A stretch of 64,000 nucleotides of DNA from CAIYUC01 sp963682005 (GCA_963682005.1 OY820914.1:4526001-4590000); one strand, 5' to 3'; counted from the stretch's first letter, positions 34,776 to 45,098 are shown. Notes: generated by a model from the letters alone, not told the origin. Made by a program: numbers and translations.

Positions 34776-37196
34776 ATGAAAAAAACCATTTCATTACTGG
34801 CTGTATTAATGTTACCAGTGCTGATGTTTGCCAGTGAGGCAAATCTTGTTGTTCCTCCAGGAATAAAAAATCAATCGCTGCTTTATTGGGGTTTCCTGAT
34901 CACAATTGCAGGATTTATGTTTGGATTATTTCAATTTCTGAAAGTAAAAAAAATTGGTGCGCATAAATCTATGCTGGATGTTGCACAAGTAATTTTCGAA
35001 ACAGCGAAAACCTATCTCATTCAACAAGGCAAGTTCTTACTGATCCTGTTCACATTCATCGGGTCTGCGGTAGCCGTTTATTTCGGATGGCTTTCGGATG
35101 CTGCATTTGGGATCGGCGGGGTATTGATGATCCTGGGATGGACTGTAATTGGCATCCTGGGGTCCTATAGTGTCGCCTGGTTTGGCATCAGGATGAACAC
35201 ATTGGCCAATGCCAGGATGGCCTTTGCTTCGTTGGAGAGAAAGCCGATTAAACTTCTGAATATCCCTTTGAATGCAGGGATGAGCATCGGAGTCGTTCTG
35301 ATTTCACTCGAACTGATCATGATGCTGATCATATTAATGTTCGTTCCCGGGGAATATGCAGGAGCCAGCTTTATCGGATTTGCGATTGGCGAATCGCTTG
35401 GCGCTTCTGCCTTAAGAATTGCCGGTGGTATTTTCACCAAAATCGCTGATATAGGGTCTGACCTCATGAAAGTGATTTTTAAAATTGGTGAGGACGATCC
35501 GAGAAATCCCGGGACCATTGCAGACTGTGTTGGTGATAACGCCGGTGACAGTGTTGGTCCGACAGCTGACGGTTTTGAAACTTACGGTGTGACCGGTGTT
35601 GCCCTGATTTCATTTATTTTACTTGCTGTTACAGATGCATCTCTGCAGGTTCAGTTACTTACATGGATTTTTGTAATGAGGATTTTCATGATCATTACTT
35701 CCATCGTTTCTTTCTGGATCAACGGGCTGATCAGTAAAGCAAAATACTCGAATGTTGATGATCTTGATTTTGAGAGGCCCCTGACCTCCCTCGTATGGAT
35801 TACCTCTTTATTATCCATCGTTGTCACCTTCGTTATCAGTTACCTGACGATCAGTGATCTTCCGAACAATTTATGGATTACGTTATCCGTGATCATCAGT
35901 GCAGGCACGCTGGGTGCAGCATTGATACCCGAATTTACCAAGATATTTACCAGTCCGAAATCTACGCATGTCAAGGAAGTAGTTGTAGCATCGCAGGAGG
36001 GCGGCGCATCACTCAACATTTTATCAGGACTTGTTGCCGGTAATTTCAGTGCTTTCTGGCAGGGAATGGTTTTTTTCCTCCTGATGTTCATTGCATATTT
36101 TGCCAGTACATTCGGATTGAATCAGTTCATGATCTATCCTTCGATCTTTGCTTTTGGCCTGGTAGCCTTTGGAATGCTCGGCATGGGACCTGTGACAATC
36201 GCCGTTGACAGTTACGGACCTGTGACTGACAATGCACAATCCATTTATGAATTGTCGCTGATCGAAGAGATCCCCGGTATCAGTGCCGAAATTGAAAAGG
36301 ATTTTGGTTTCAAACCTGATTTTGAAAAATCAAAGCATTACCTCGAAGCCAATGACGGTGCGGGAAACACATTCAAAGCCACGGCTAAGCCTGTATTGAT
36401 CGGCACTGCAGTTGTCGGAGCAACGACAATGATCTTTTCGCTGATCCTTCTTATCAGGAATACGCTCGGTATCGAGCCTGAAAAGGTCCTTACCCTGTTA
36501 AACCCATATACCATTCTTGGATTCCTATTAGGTGGTGCCGTCATATACTGGTTCAGCGGTGCATCCATCCAGGCAGTTACAACAGGTGCCAGCAGGGCTG
36601 TCGCATACATCAAGAAGAACATCAACCTTGATCCGAACGCCCCGAAAAAAGCTGATACGGCCAAATCAAAGGAGGTAGTTCAGATTTGTACTGTTTATGC
36701 CCAGAAAGGAATGCTTAATATTTTTATTGCCATTTTCTCCTTTGCACTGGCATTTGCTTTTCTGTCTTCACCGACAGGACTGGTTGATTCGATGAGCGCT
36801 GAAGAAAAGCTGAATTTTGCACTGCCCGTCTCCCTTTTCGTAAGTTACCTGATTTCTATAGCCTTTTTCGGACTGTACCAGGCGATATTTATGGCTAATG
36901 CAGGCGGAGCATGGGATAATGCGAAAAAGGTAATAGAAGTTGATATGAAAGAAAAAGGCACTGAACTTCATGCTGCATCCGTAGTCGGGGATACAGTCGG
37001 AGATCCTTTTAAAGACACGTCTTCAGTTGCACTGAACCCGATCATCAAGTTCACCACCTTATTCGGTCTTCTCGCCATGGAAATTGCTCTTTCAGTACAT
37101 TTCAGGGCTGTTGCTCATTATGTCGGTATTGCCTTTTTCCTTGTCGCCCTATATTTTGTTTACCGTTCCTTTTACAAGATGAGGATCAGAAAATAA
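34776..37196 (+). CDS. hppA: Membrane-bound ion-pumping pyrophosphatase, divergent type
   Basis: The enzyme hydrolyses pyrophosphate and pumps H+ and/or Na+ out of the cytoplasm. About sixteen membrane helices are predicted. The pyrophosphate/Mg site motifs are present in altered form: DIGSDLMKV, EDDPRNPGTIADCVGDNAGD and, near the C-terminus, VVGDTVGDPFKDTSS. Canonical enzymes read GDNVGDCAGMAADLFETY where this one reads GDNAGDSVGPTADGFETY. The sequence GNTFKAT has Lys where K+-dependent pyrophosphatases have Ala, so it is predicted to be K+-independent. A signal-peptide-like N-terminus precedes the first core helix. The 806-aa length is long for the family. Confidence 0.92.
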   Translation: MKKTISLLAVLMLPVLMFASEANLVVPPGIKNQSLLYWGFLITIAGFMFGLFQFLKVKKIGAHKSMLDVAQVIFETAKTYLIQQGKFLLILFTFIGSAVAVYFGWLSDAAFGIGGVLMILGWTVIGILGSYSVAWFGIRMNTLANARMAFASLERKPIKLLNIPLNAGMSIGVVLISLELIMMLIILMFVPGEYAGASFIGFAIGESLGASALRIAGGIFTKIADIGSDLMKVIFKIGEDDPRNPGTIADCVGDNAGDSVGPTADGFETYGVTGVALISFILLAVTDASLQVQLLTWIFVMRIFMIITSIVSFWINGLISKAKYSNVDDLDFERPLTSLVWITSLLSIVVTFVISYLTISDLPNNLWITLSVIISAGTLGAALIPEFTKIFTSPKSTHVKEVVVASQEGGASLNILSGLVAGNFSAFWQGMVFFLLMFIAYFASTFGLNQFMIYPSIFAFGLVAFGMLGMGPVTIAVDSYGPVTDNAQSIYELSLIEEIPGISAEIEKDFGFKPDFEKSKHYLEANDGAGNTFKATAKPVLIGTAVVGATTMIFSLILLIRNTLGIEPEKVLTLLNPYTILGFLLGGAVIYWFSGASIQAVTTGASRAVAYIKKNINLDPNAPKKADTAKSKEVVQICTVYAQKGMLNIFIAIFSFALAFAFLSSPTGLVDSMSAEEKLNFALPVSLFVSYLISIAFFGLYQAIFMANAGGAWDNAKKVIEVDMKEKGTELHAASVVGDTVGDPFKDTSSVALNPIIKFTTLFGLLAMEIALSVHFRAVAHYVGIAFFLVALYFVYRSFYKMRIRK

Positions 37197-37218
37197 TAAG
37201 CTCGTATTACATGTGATC

Positions 37219-37249
37219 AAGAGGCCGCCTCAAAAGGGCGGCTTCTTTA
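37219..37249 (+). terminator. Terminator hairpin after the pyrophosphatase gene
   Basis: AAGAGGCCGCC pairs with GGCGGCTTCTT around a TCAAAAG loop, 22 bases after the stop codon. The stem is strong, but the T-run is interrupted. Confidence 0.65.
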
Positions 37250-37470
37250 GTTGATGAGATGAAGAGCTGATGAGATACGCACCTTCCGACCTAACCTTCC
37301 ATCCCCGGAAATCCTTTTGCATATACCCATCTGACAAGGCCGGCCAGTGTATTCTGCAGGCCCGATACTTATACCGGCATCCGGAACGGGCTTTAAATCC
37401 GGATCATTGACCTTGAATCCGGTTAAATTGATTAAGTGATTTGCTAATCGGAGTTGTAAACAACCTTGAT

Positions 37471-37549
37471 CTGAGTGCGCACTCAGAGTTCAGGTGTGCA
37501 TATTCACGATTTTCTGTGTGCGCACTAAGAAATTTTCGTGTGCGCACAC
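37471..37549. repeat. Array of four GTGCGCAC-type palindromic sites spaced 21-22 bp
   Basis: Site 1 is a perfect 16-bp palindrome, CTGAGTGCGCACTCAG (37471-37486). Site 2 (37494-37505, GTGTGCATATTC) is degenerate. Site 3 has GTGCGCAC at 37518-37525. Site 4 is GTGTGCGCACAC (37538-37549). Centres fall at about 37478.5, 37499.5, 37521.5 and 37543.5, that is, every two turns of the helix. This suggests cooperative binding of a dimeric protein on one face of the DNA. Confidence 0.75.
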
Positions 37550-37804
37550 AGAACCGAAACAACCATTCGCTATTTGTGAAACATTTAAGGTTCACTATGA
37601 TCCGGGCTTAATCTAAAATCAAGATCATTTTGGATTTTACCATTGTGGACTTTTTTAACAGATCCCGCAGGGATCAATGCCCTGCAGAGATCAGGTAATA
37701 TGGTAAAAGGATAGGGTGGTATGAAATTACAAATTTTTCGTACCTTGCAACTGGAAATCATGTAAAAGTTCGCCGGAAAGCCGGCTTTTCACAGTCTATT
37801 GCGA

Positions 37805-39592
37805 ATGATTTTTAATTACACCAGAGGTCAGTTCAGATCAGGCTATGCATTTCCCAGGCTAATTCTCATCCTGGCTTTTATTACCTGCTATCATTCCGGT
37901 TATTCCATAAACCTCGACAGCCTTAGAAACCTTACCCTTAAATCCAACACCATCCCTGAAAAGATCAATGCTTACCTCATGCTTTCAAAAGCTTTCCGGA
38001 AGAGCAACCTGGATTCGGCCTACTTCTACGCTCTTAAGAGCTTTTCCATGGCGGAAGCGGAGAAAGAAAAGGCCTCTTATGCAGAAGTTTATGGTAATCT
38101 TGGGGATATTGCCGTCATGAAGGATAGCCTGGTGATGGCTCTTGCATATTATAACCAGGCGGCCCAGCTGTACCAGGAAAAGCAAAACTACCGGGAACTG
38201 GTTAAAGTCCTGGTAGTGCTCGGGAACATAAACCTGGTCATGGAAAATGTGCCTGAAGCCCTCGACAGGTACCTCCAGGGAGTTCAGATCTCGGAAGAGC
38301 ACAACGACAGATCAAGCCTGGGGAACCTTTACAACAATATCGGGATCGTTTATTACCAGACCAACGAAAAGCAGGACGCCCTTGAATATTATTCAAAAGC
38401 GTCGAAGATCTTCGAAGAAAACCATGATTCCCTTAATTTTGCGATCAGCCTCCAGAACATCGGCATCATCTATACCTTCTTTACCAAACTCGATATCGCA
38501 CGTTCCTATTTCGAAAATTCGCTGAATATCTCCCGCAAGATCCATGCTTATTCCCAGGTTGCAAATACGTATCAGAACATGGGGGATCTCGAAGAGCGGG
38601 CGGGCAATTACCGGAAGGCCCTAGACATTTACGAGGAATCACTGGAAATCTATAAAATGCACGAGTTGAATGAATCGGCACCCCCGTCTATATTCTACAG
38701 CCAGGTTTACGGAAATATCGGCAAGGCACTTTACAACCTCAACCAGAACGACAAAGCCATTGAATACCTGAAAAAGGGTTACAACCTTGCAGAGCAAACC
38801 CATTCTTATTCAGCCATGTCGATCACGGCTTTATACCTGAGCAAGGCATACCAGAAATCGAACGACTACAAGAGTGCATATTTTAACTACCAGTTGTACA
38901 AGCAGTTTACTGACAGTGTAAATAATGTGCCAGGATTGCAGAAGCTGATCCGCCTTCAGATGAAATACCAGTCGGATAAAAAAATGAAAGAGCAGGTCCT
39001 TGAGCAGAAAGTTAAGGATCTCAGGCAAAAACGACTTCAGATCCTTTATATCTCCCTCTTTATAACCTCACTGATGATTGCCGTGGTGATGTTTTTGTTG
39101 TTCCGGCTTCAGAAAAACAAGATGAAGAATGTAAAACTTGAAAGCCAGAACCTTCACAATGAACTGGATTTCAAAAACAAAGAACTGACAACCAACATCA
39201 TGTACCTTCTGAAGAAGAATGAGTTCATCATCACCATCTCCGAAAAACTCCGGAAGGTCGACCTGGTACAGCACCCGGAGTTGGAACCCCTGATCCGTGA
39301 AGTGATCCAGGAACTGGAAGCAGGTTCTTCGATGGAGAAATGGAAAGAGTTTGAGATCCGTTTCCAGGACGTCCATAAAGATTTTTATCAGAAACTTACT
39401 GCAAAGCACCCTGATCTGACCACCAATGATCTCAGGCTGTGTGCTTTCATCCGGTTGAACATGAATACAAAAGAGGTTGCAGCCATTACCTATCAGTCGG
39501 TCAACAGCCTCGTTGTCGCACGTTCAAGACTCAAACAAAAACTGAATTTATCGAAGGACGACAGCCTGACCACTTACATTTCCTCCTTTTAG
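37805..39592 (+). CDS. Membrane-anchored TPR regulator with C-terminal HTH-like domain
   Basis: The 595-aa protein has an N-terminal signal/anchor (about residues 17-32). Six or so TPR units follow (about 45-390), for example GNLYNNIGIVYYQTNEKQDALEYYSKA in two overlapping repeats. A second membrane helix spans about 418-437 (ILYISLFITSLMIAVVMFL), then a coiled coil. The final 65 residues, containing TTNDLRLCAFIRLNMNTKEVAAIT and VNSLVVARSRLKQKLNL, resemble a LuxR/GerE-like helix-turn-helix. This layout is common in Bacteroidota and suggests a periplasmic sensor acting directly on DNA. The ATG at 37805 is preferred over a TTG at 37799. The upstream palindrome array may be its own operator; this is inference. 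Confidence 0.8.
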   Translation: MIFNYTRGQFRSGYAFPRLILILAFITCYHSGYSINLDSLRNLTLKSNTIPEKINAYLMLSKAFRKSNLDSAYFYALKSFSMAEAEKEKASYAEVYGNLGDIAVMKDSLVMALAYYNQAAQLYQEKQNYRELVKVLVVLGNINLVMENVPEALDRYLQGVQISEEHNDRSSLGNLYNNIGIVYYQTNEKQDALEYYSKASKIFEENHDSLNFAISLQNIGIIYTFFTKLDIARSYFENSLNISRKIHAYSQVANTYQNMGDLEERAGNYRKALDIYEESLEIYKMHELNESAPPSIFYSQVYGNIGKALYNLNQNDKAIEYLKKGYNLAEQTHSYSAMSITALYLSKAYQKSNDYKSAYFNYQLYKQFTDSVNNVPGLQKLIRLQMKYQSDKKMKEQVLEQKVKDLRQKRLQILYISLFITSLMIAVVMFLLFRLQKNKMKNVKLESQNLHNELDFKNKELTTNIMYLLKKNEFIITISEKLRKVDLVQHPELEPLIREVIQELEAGSSMEKWKEFEIRFQDVHKDFYQKLTAKHPDLTTNDLRLCAFIRLNMNTKEVAAITYQSVNSLVVARSRLKQKLNLSKDDSLTTYISSF

Positions 39593-39767
39593 CCCATATT
39601 TTCTTATCAATTGATTTCCTGATCCTTAAACGGGATCCCTCACCTCTATTTTACCTCTGTAATGTTTTGTAACCTCCCCGTAATGATATGCTAACGGTGT
39701 TTTACTTGACATTTCATTTTTCCGCTTTTCCTTTGTCGAAAAATTACACCGGCTGAATTTTAATTTG

Positions 39768-39953
39768 ATGAAAGAGGAAGAAAAGAAACTTGAAGAATTA
39801 CTCGACGAGCTGATTACCAGGCGGAAAGAGGAAACTGACGCACTTAAAAAACTGATTGAATCCATCAACCAGGGTGAGGAGAATGCAACTCCCGATCCGG
39901 TTAAGGATCAGCCGGTTAAAAAGAGAAGGAAGAAATCGGAACCCAATATATAA
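39768..39953 (+). CDS. Small highly charged coiled-coil protein
   Basis: The 61-aa product starts MKEEEKKLEELLDELITRRKE and has heptad-like spacing of Leu/Ile through about residue 38, then a short acidic, Pro-containing stretch and a basic tail (KKRRKK). It has no signal peptide, so it is probably cytoplasmic. It lies 39 bases before the giant surface-protein gene on the same strand and after a 175-base gap. No family was recognised. The reading frame's regular amphipathic pattern supports it as real, but its size leaves doubt. Confidence 0.5.
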   Translation: MKEEEKKLEELLDELITRRKEETDALKKLIESINQGEENATPDPVKDQPVKKRRKKSEPNI

Positions 39954-39992
39954 ATAACCAACAAGTATTTTACAAACCAAAAAACAGAAACC

Positions 39993-42900
39993 ATGAAAAA
40001 ATCTGTATCAATCATTTTAATGTTTATCTGGCTGGCCGGGACGCTTTTTGCAACCCCGCTGACCGGGCCAAAATCAATTCCCGGGGATTATGCAACCATT
40101 GCAGCAGCTATTGCCGACCTGAACCTGAATGGTGTGGGATCCGGCGGCGTTACTTTTAACATTGCAGCCGGTTATACTGAAACATTTACTACCCCTTCAG
40201 ATGGGTCGATCACAACCTTAACAGGCTCATCATCAAGTACGATCCTCTTCCAGAGATACGGGAATGGTGCAAATCCAATCATTACTGCCGCACCTGGAGT
40301 TTCCACAACCCTGGATGCGATCATCACCATTGCCGGTTGCGATTATGTGACCTTTGATGGTATAAACCTGTTGGAGAATGTGTTGAACACCACCCCGACA
40401 TTGCAGATGGAATGGGGGTATGCGATTCTTAAATACACTGACGCCAACGGTACTGATGGCTCTCAGAATGTTACCATTAAGAACTGCACGATAAACCTGA
40501 CAAAGAATTATACATCAACAGTCGGGATCTATTCAAATAATCATACTCCGGCTTCAACCACAGCACTGACTGTCAATAAAGCTGATGGTGCAAATTCCAA
40601 CCTGAAGATCTACAGCAACACGATCAATTGTTATTCAGCAATCAGGGTGCACGGATTCAACGATGTGACTGCACCATATCTTTATTTTGACCAGAACAAC
40701 GAGATCGGGAAAGACGGTACAAATATCATTACGAATGTTGCAGGACAGGCCACAACCGCAGGGTATGGAATTTATACCACCTACCAGAACAACCTTAAAG
40801 TTGCCAATAATAACATCACCAGCAGTATGTCCGGTACAGGGGTTCCCTACGGCATATATATGACGACGGCCAATAATGGCAGTTATGAGCTTTATAACAA
40901 TTATGTAAGCATGCAATATTCGGCAACGGGAGGAAGCTCTAATTTCAATGCGATCTATTGCGACATGGGTGGCAGTGGGACGAATAATACTGCAACCATC
41001 CATGATAATACTGTAACCGGATGTACTTACACAACATTAACAACTGGAACTGCCTCCATGCTTTACCTGTCGAACATGGGTGTAACAACAACATTGTATA
41101 ACAATACCGTGAGTAACAACACTTTCGGTTCAGGAACGGCTGCAGCCACAGGACGTATCAATTACATTTATGCCAACAAGACCGGTACAAACAACGGTCC
41201 GCTTGATTTCTACAACAACATTGTCACCGGAAATACACGTATCCAGTCTGCACCCGGTGGTGGCGCAACCTATTGCATTGCATCAGCCGGAAAGGGAACC
41301 AACCTGAACATGTACAACAATACCGTGACGAATAATGTCATTGCCGGTAATAGCGGTACATACCTCCTCCAGACTTCCTTCGATATCGGGACAAGGAATG
41401 TTTATGATAATATAGTCATGAATATCACAAAGGCTGAAGGGTCAGTGTATGGCATCTATGCCTACAACGCAACTACTCCAAGCGGCATTGGTCTGTATTA
41501 CAGGAACAAGGTCATGAACATTGAAGGTCTGACTGCCGGCAGCAACCTGAGCGGGATTTATAATGCCACATCGGGTGGACCGACCTATTATTACAACAAT
41601 TTTATCGCCGACCTGAGAACTCCTGCCGGTTCAACAACTTCCGCTCCATACAATACTATTAACGGGTTCAATGTAACCAACAACACATTTTGCGGATTTT
41701 TCAACAACACAATTTTCCTTTCCGGCACCTCCAGCGGGACGAACTTCGGATCCTCTGCGGCTTATATACACTATTCATCAGTTGTTGACCTGCGTAACAA
41801 TATTCTCGTCAATAACAGCACGCCAAAAGGTTTAGGAAAGGCTGTAGGGCTAAGGATTATCGGTTCCACAGAGGTAACCAATTATTCACTTCTATCGAAC
41901 AACAATAATTATTATGCCGGCACACCGGATGCATCGCATCTGATCTACCAATGGTACAACAACTCCTCACTTGTATACACGGATATTCAGACATTAACCG
42001 CTTTCAAAGCAAGGATGTACCCGAGAGAAACGATGTCAGTAACCGAGTTGTCACCGTTTGTGAATACAATCCCTGGCAGCATGGACCTCCATCTCCAGAC
42101 GACTATTGCAACCCAATGCGAAGCCGGTGGTTCTATCATGTCAAGCCCTGTTTCCATACCGGTAGATTTTGATAATGACCCACGGTTTCCGAATGCCGGA
42201 TACCCGGTTGGTGCAACCACTCCGAACGCACCTGACATGGGCGCTGATGAATTCGGGGGAATTTCAAACGACCTGATCGGTCCCGCCATCCTGTTTACTC
42301 AGCTTGGCAATATCAACCACACAGATGCAAGGACTCTTACCGTATCAATACAGGATAACACAGGTGTTCCCACATCGGGGACAGGGCTACCGATGCTTTA
42401 CTGGAAAATCAACAGCGGTTCATTCAACCCCGCACAGGGAACATGGGTCAGCGGATCCAATTATACATTTACTTTCGGGAATGGCGCATCATTCGGAGAT
42501 ATCATCTCCTATTATATCGTTGCCCAAGATATTGCTCCGGCAGTCAACATGTCATGTTATCCCAGTGGTGGCGCTTCAGGATTGGCTCCAAATCCTCCGT
42601 CCTGTGCACTTCCTCCCTCTACCCTTTGCTCATACACGATATTATCCAACATATCCGGGAATATCCATGTAGGAATCGGCAAGACCTATACTACGCTTTC
42701 AGCAGCCATAACGGACATCAACACAAAATGGATCAACGGTCCTCTTACGTTATTCCTTGACGATGCAACATACCCTTCAGAGCTTTTCCCGATCACGATC
42801 AACACAAATCCGGGAAGCAGCTCTACCAACGTATTGACCATCAAGCCGGACAGCAACCAGGTTGCACAGGTTACATTGAGTGGTACATACGGCGGCGGTG

Positions 42901-45083
42901 CACTCATCGTTTTGAATGGGTGTGATTATGTCACCATTGATGGCTCCAAACCTATGGGAGGAACAGATAAAAGCCTGAAGATTGAAAATACCGGAACAGT
43001 GAATAATACCGCCGGCATTTCAGTTGCGAACAACGAAGGCAATGATGCAGCCTGCAATATCACCATTAAAAATACACTGATCTATGCTTCGCTTTTGCCA
43101 GATCCTGCTCTTACAGGATACGGCATCCTCATAAACAACGCCAGCGGCAGCGTAGGAGGCGGTTTCAACGATCTTGTTATCACAAACAATACGATCATCA
43201 AAGCCAAGTACGGGATCTTTCTGGTGGCTATACCCACAAATATGAACCATAATGCGGTTATCATGAACAATATGATCGGCTCGATGGCTGCAGGAGAAGC
43301 TATAACGAATATGGGCATCTATGTTACTTATTCGGATAATACACTTATCGCCAACAATGAGATCATTGGTCCGGCAAATGGCGCCGCCGTCACTGGTCAG
43401 ACTGGCATAAACCTGGGTAGCGGGGCTTTAAATACTAAGATCCGCAATAACATTATTCATGATATGTTCTTCAATATTGATTCAGGATGGGGAGCATCGG
43501 GTATCTGGTGTGCAACCGGTGATGCATCCACGGTTACGGAGATCTCAAACAACCTGATCTATAATATCAAATCGTATGGAATAAACCCGGGTGTCGGGCA
43601 GAATATCGTTTATGGCATCTTTATCCGTAACGGAGGCAATTTCAAGATCCTGCACAATACGATATACCTTAGCGGGGCATTGCTTTCAACCTATTATGAT
43701 GCATCTTCAGCCTGCATTGGACTTTACTACCAGGCAACCGGAAAGAATTTCGAGATCCGCAACAACATCCTGAAGAATTCCATGACTCCGAACGCCGGTC
43801 CTCTGGTTTACGGGAAGGCATACGGGATCATGATCAGCACAGGCGATCCTACGTCTTTCACGACAATCAATAATAATGACTACTTTATCGATGGATACAA
43901 TGGGAGCATCGCTCAGCAGTACGCGAACGGTCTTGGTATTGTTGCAGAATATCCTACCCTGATACTCTGGCAGGCATTTACTGGACAGGAAGCTCAGTCA
44001 CAGACTATTGATCCTGTATTTGTTTCGACAACCAACCTGGTTCCGACAAATGCCGCCCTTGGTAAACTGGGGGCATATCTTCCGAATGTTCCAAAAGATA
44101 TTGTTGGGACATTGCGCACTAACCCTTCAGACATGGGAGCCTACCAGTTCACTGGAAATCATGTCATTTCCACACTGGCGGCATCTGCTGTTGGTGCGGA
44201 CGGCGCCACAATGAACGGTAATGCTGAACCCTTCGGGAATACCGTGATTACAGGATTCGAATATGGACAGACCACAAGTTACGGGACATCTGTTTCTTCA
44301 ACAACCGTATCAGGGAATAACCCACAGGATTTTTCAACTGTCGTAACAGGGTTGACGCCGAATACTCTTTATAATTACAGGGCCATCGGAACCAGCGGAT
44401 CGGTTATTGTATACGGGTCCAATCAGAAATTTACCACCCCGGATCTGGCCTTCAGGACACTTAATCTGAAAGCATATTTTGAAGGATTCTTTTCACCAGG
44501 AACAGGCAACATGAATAAAGCTCAGGAATGCATTGATGGTGCCATTACTTTTGATAAATTCCCCGGGAATACGGTTGATACACTTACGATATTGCTTGCC
44601 AATCCGACCACACCATGGGAATTTGTTTACAAAGCCAGTGGCGTGACCTTTAACCAGGACGGGACAATGACAATTACATTGCCTTTAACTTATTCGGGCA
44701 ACTATTATATTGTTATTAAGCAGCGTTCGGGTGTAGAAACCTGGAGTGCAGCGCCTGTTTCCTTTGCAGGAGCCACCATCAGCTATAACTTCACAACTTC
44801 CGCCTCACAGGCTTTTGCGAACAACCAGAAGAGCCTTGGAGAAAGTGCTGGTTATGGAATTTTCAGCGGAGATGTCACCAGTATAACTGAAGTCCAGGAC
44901 GGCTATATCGATATCTTCGACAATAACAGTGTTTTCAACCAGGCACAGAACGGTTCATTCGGCTACATGGCTGAAGACATGACCGGTGATGGTTTTGTTG
45001 ACATCTTTGATATGGCAATCGTCTTCAATAACATGCAGATGTCAGTCGGAATGATCACACCTCCGAATCCGGGAAAAAAATAA
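39993..45083 (+). CDS. Giant surface protein: two beta-helix regions, fibronectin-like module and dockerin-like C-terminus
   Basis: The 1696-aa protein has a signal peptide (cleavage near residue 20). Region 1 (about 25-740) is an Asn/Thr/Gly-rich right-handed beta-helix with many NNTV/NNIV turns. A linker with IQDNTG and YYIVAQD (about 755-885) precedes a second beta-helix (about 890-1385) that begins with the same pattern (YTTLSAAITDIN against YATIAAAIADLN). A fibronectin III-like module follows (about 1390-1475). The last 200 residues hold a strand domain starting LKAYFEGFF and two calcium-loop-like segments, VQDGYIDIFD and MTGDGFVDIFDMAIVFNN, resembling a dockerin. No T9SS sorting domain is seen at the end. 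Glycan binding or cleavage is possible for the beta-helices but not shown. Confidence 0.82.
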   Translation: MKKSVSIILMFIWLAGTLFATPLTGPKSIPGDYATIAAAIADLNLNGVGSGGVTFNIAAGYTETFTTPSDGSITTLTGSSSSTILFQRYGNGANPIITAAPGVSTTLDAIITIAGCDYVTFDGINLLENVLNTTPTLQMEWGYAILKYTDANGTDGSQNVTIKNCTINLTKNYTSTVGIYSNNHTPASTTALTVNKADGANSNLKIYSNTINCYSAIRVHGFNDVTAPYLYFDQNNEIGKDGTNIITNVAGQATTAGYGIYTTYQNNLKVANNNITSSMSGTGVPYGIYMTTANNGSYELYNNYVSMQYSATGGSSNFNAIYCDMGGSGTNNTATIHDNTVTGCTYTTLTTGTASMLYLSNMGVTTTLYNNTVSNNTFGSGTAAATGRINYIYANKTGTNNGPLDFYNNIVTGNTRIQSAPGGGATYCIASAGKGTNLNMYNNTVTNNVIAGNSGTYLLQTSFDIGTRNVYDNIVMNITKAEGSVYGIYAYNATTPSGIGLYYRNKVMNIEGLTAGSNLSGIYNATSGGPTYYYNNFIADLRTPAGSTTSAPYNTINGFNVTNNTFCGFFNNTIFLSGTSSGTNFGSSAAYIHYSSVVDLRNNILVNNSTPKGLGKAVGLRIIGSTEVTNYSLLSNNNNYYAGTPDASHLIYQWYNNSSLVYTDIQTLTAFKARMYPRETMSVTELSPFVNTIPGSMDLHLQTTIATQCEAGGSIMSSPVSIPVDFDNDPRFPNAGYPVGATTPNAPDMGADEFGGISNDLIGPAILFTQLGNINHTDARTLTVSIQDNTGVPTSGTGLPMLYWKINSGSFNPAQGTWVSGSNYTFTFGNGASFGDIISYYIVAQDIAPAVNMSCYPSGGASGLAPNPPSCALPPSTLCSYTILSNISGNIHVGIGKTYTTLSAAITDINTKWINGPLTLFLDDATYPSELFPITINTNPGSSSTNVLTIKPDSNQVAQVTLSGTYGGGALIVLNGCDYVTIDGSKPMGGTDKSLKIENTGTVNNTAGISVANNEGNDAACNITIKNTLIYASLLPDPALTGYGILINNASGSVGGGFNDLVITNNTIIKAKYGIFLVAIPTNMNHNAVIMNNMIGSMAAGEAITNMGIYVTYSDNTLIANNEIIGPANGAAVTGQTGINLGSGALNTKIRNNIIHDMFFNIDSGWGASGIWCATGDASTVTEISNNLIYNIKSYGINPGVGQNIVYGIFIRNGGNFKILHNTIYLSGALLSTYYDASSACIGLYYQATGKNFEIRNNILKNSMTPNAGPLVYGKAYGIMISTGDPTSFTTINNNDYFIDGYNGSIAQQYANGLGIVAEYPTLILWQAFTGQEAQSQTIDPVFVSTTNLVPTNAALGKLGAYLPNVPKDIVGTLRTNPSDMGAYQFTGNHVISTLAASAVGADGATMNGNAEPFGNTVITGFEYGQTTSYGTSVSSTTVSGNNPQDFSTVVTGLTPNTLYNYRAIGTSGSVIVYGSNQKFTTPDLAFRTLNLKAYFEGFFSPGTGNMNKAQECIDGAITFDKFPGNTVDTLTILLANPTTPWEFVYKASGVTFNQDGTMTITLPLTYSGNYYIVIKQRSGVETWSAAPVSFAGATISYNFTTSASQAFANNQKSLGESAGYGIFSGDVTSITEVQDGYIDIFDNNSVFNQAQNGSFGYMAEDMTGDGFVDIFDMAIVFNNMQMSVGMITPPNPGKK

Positions 45084-45098
45084 TTAAGTAAAAATCAG

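Larger units (their letters stand above)
37197..37804. other. 608-bp non-coding region with a terminator, spaced palindromes and hairpins
   Basis: From left to right it holds the hppA terminator, a stretch of low interest to 37440, four spaced GTGCGCAC-type sites (37471-37549), the short palindrome GATCCCGCAGGGATC at 37671-37685 and a stem-loop GCCGG-AAAG-CCGGC with flanking A and T runs (37764-37789) just before the regulator gene. A 63-codon reverse open frame (37404-37595) crosses the palindromes and looks like chance. Confidence 0.7.

Noticed and set aside
37471..37549. Possible replication origin or plasmid iterons
   Set aside because: The 21-22 bp spacing is iteron-like, but no initiator gene, DnaA-box cluster or AT-rich unwinding element was recognised beside it; kept only as a protein-binding array.
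37404..37595. 63-codon reverse open frame in the 608-bp spacer
   Set aside because: It crosses the palindromic array, has no plausible promoter or family, and its codon pattern is not protein-like.
41951..42760. Overlapping 73-, 122- and 105-codon forward frames in the giant surface-protein gene
   Set aside because: The main frame shows continuous beta-helix and linker sequence; the alternatives have no recognisable features.
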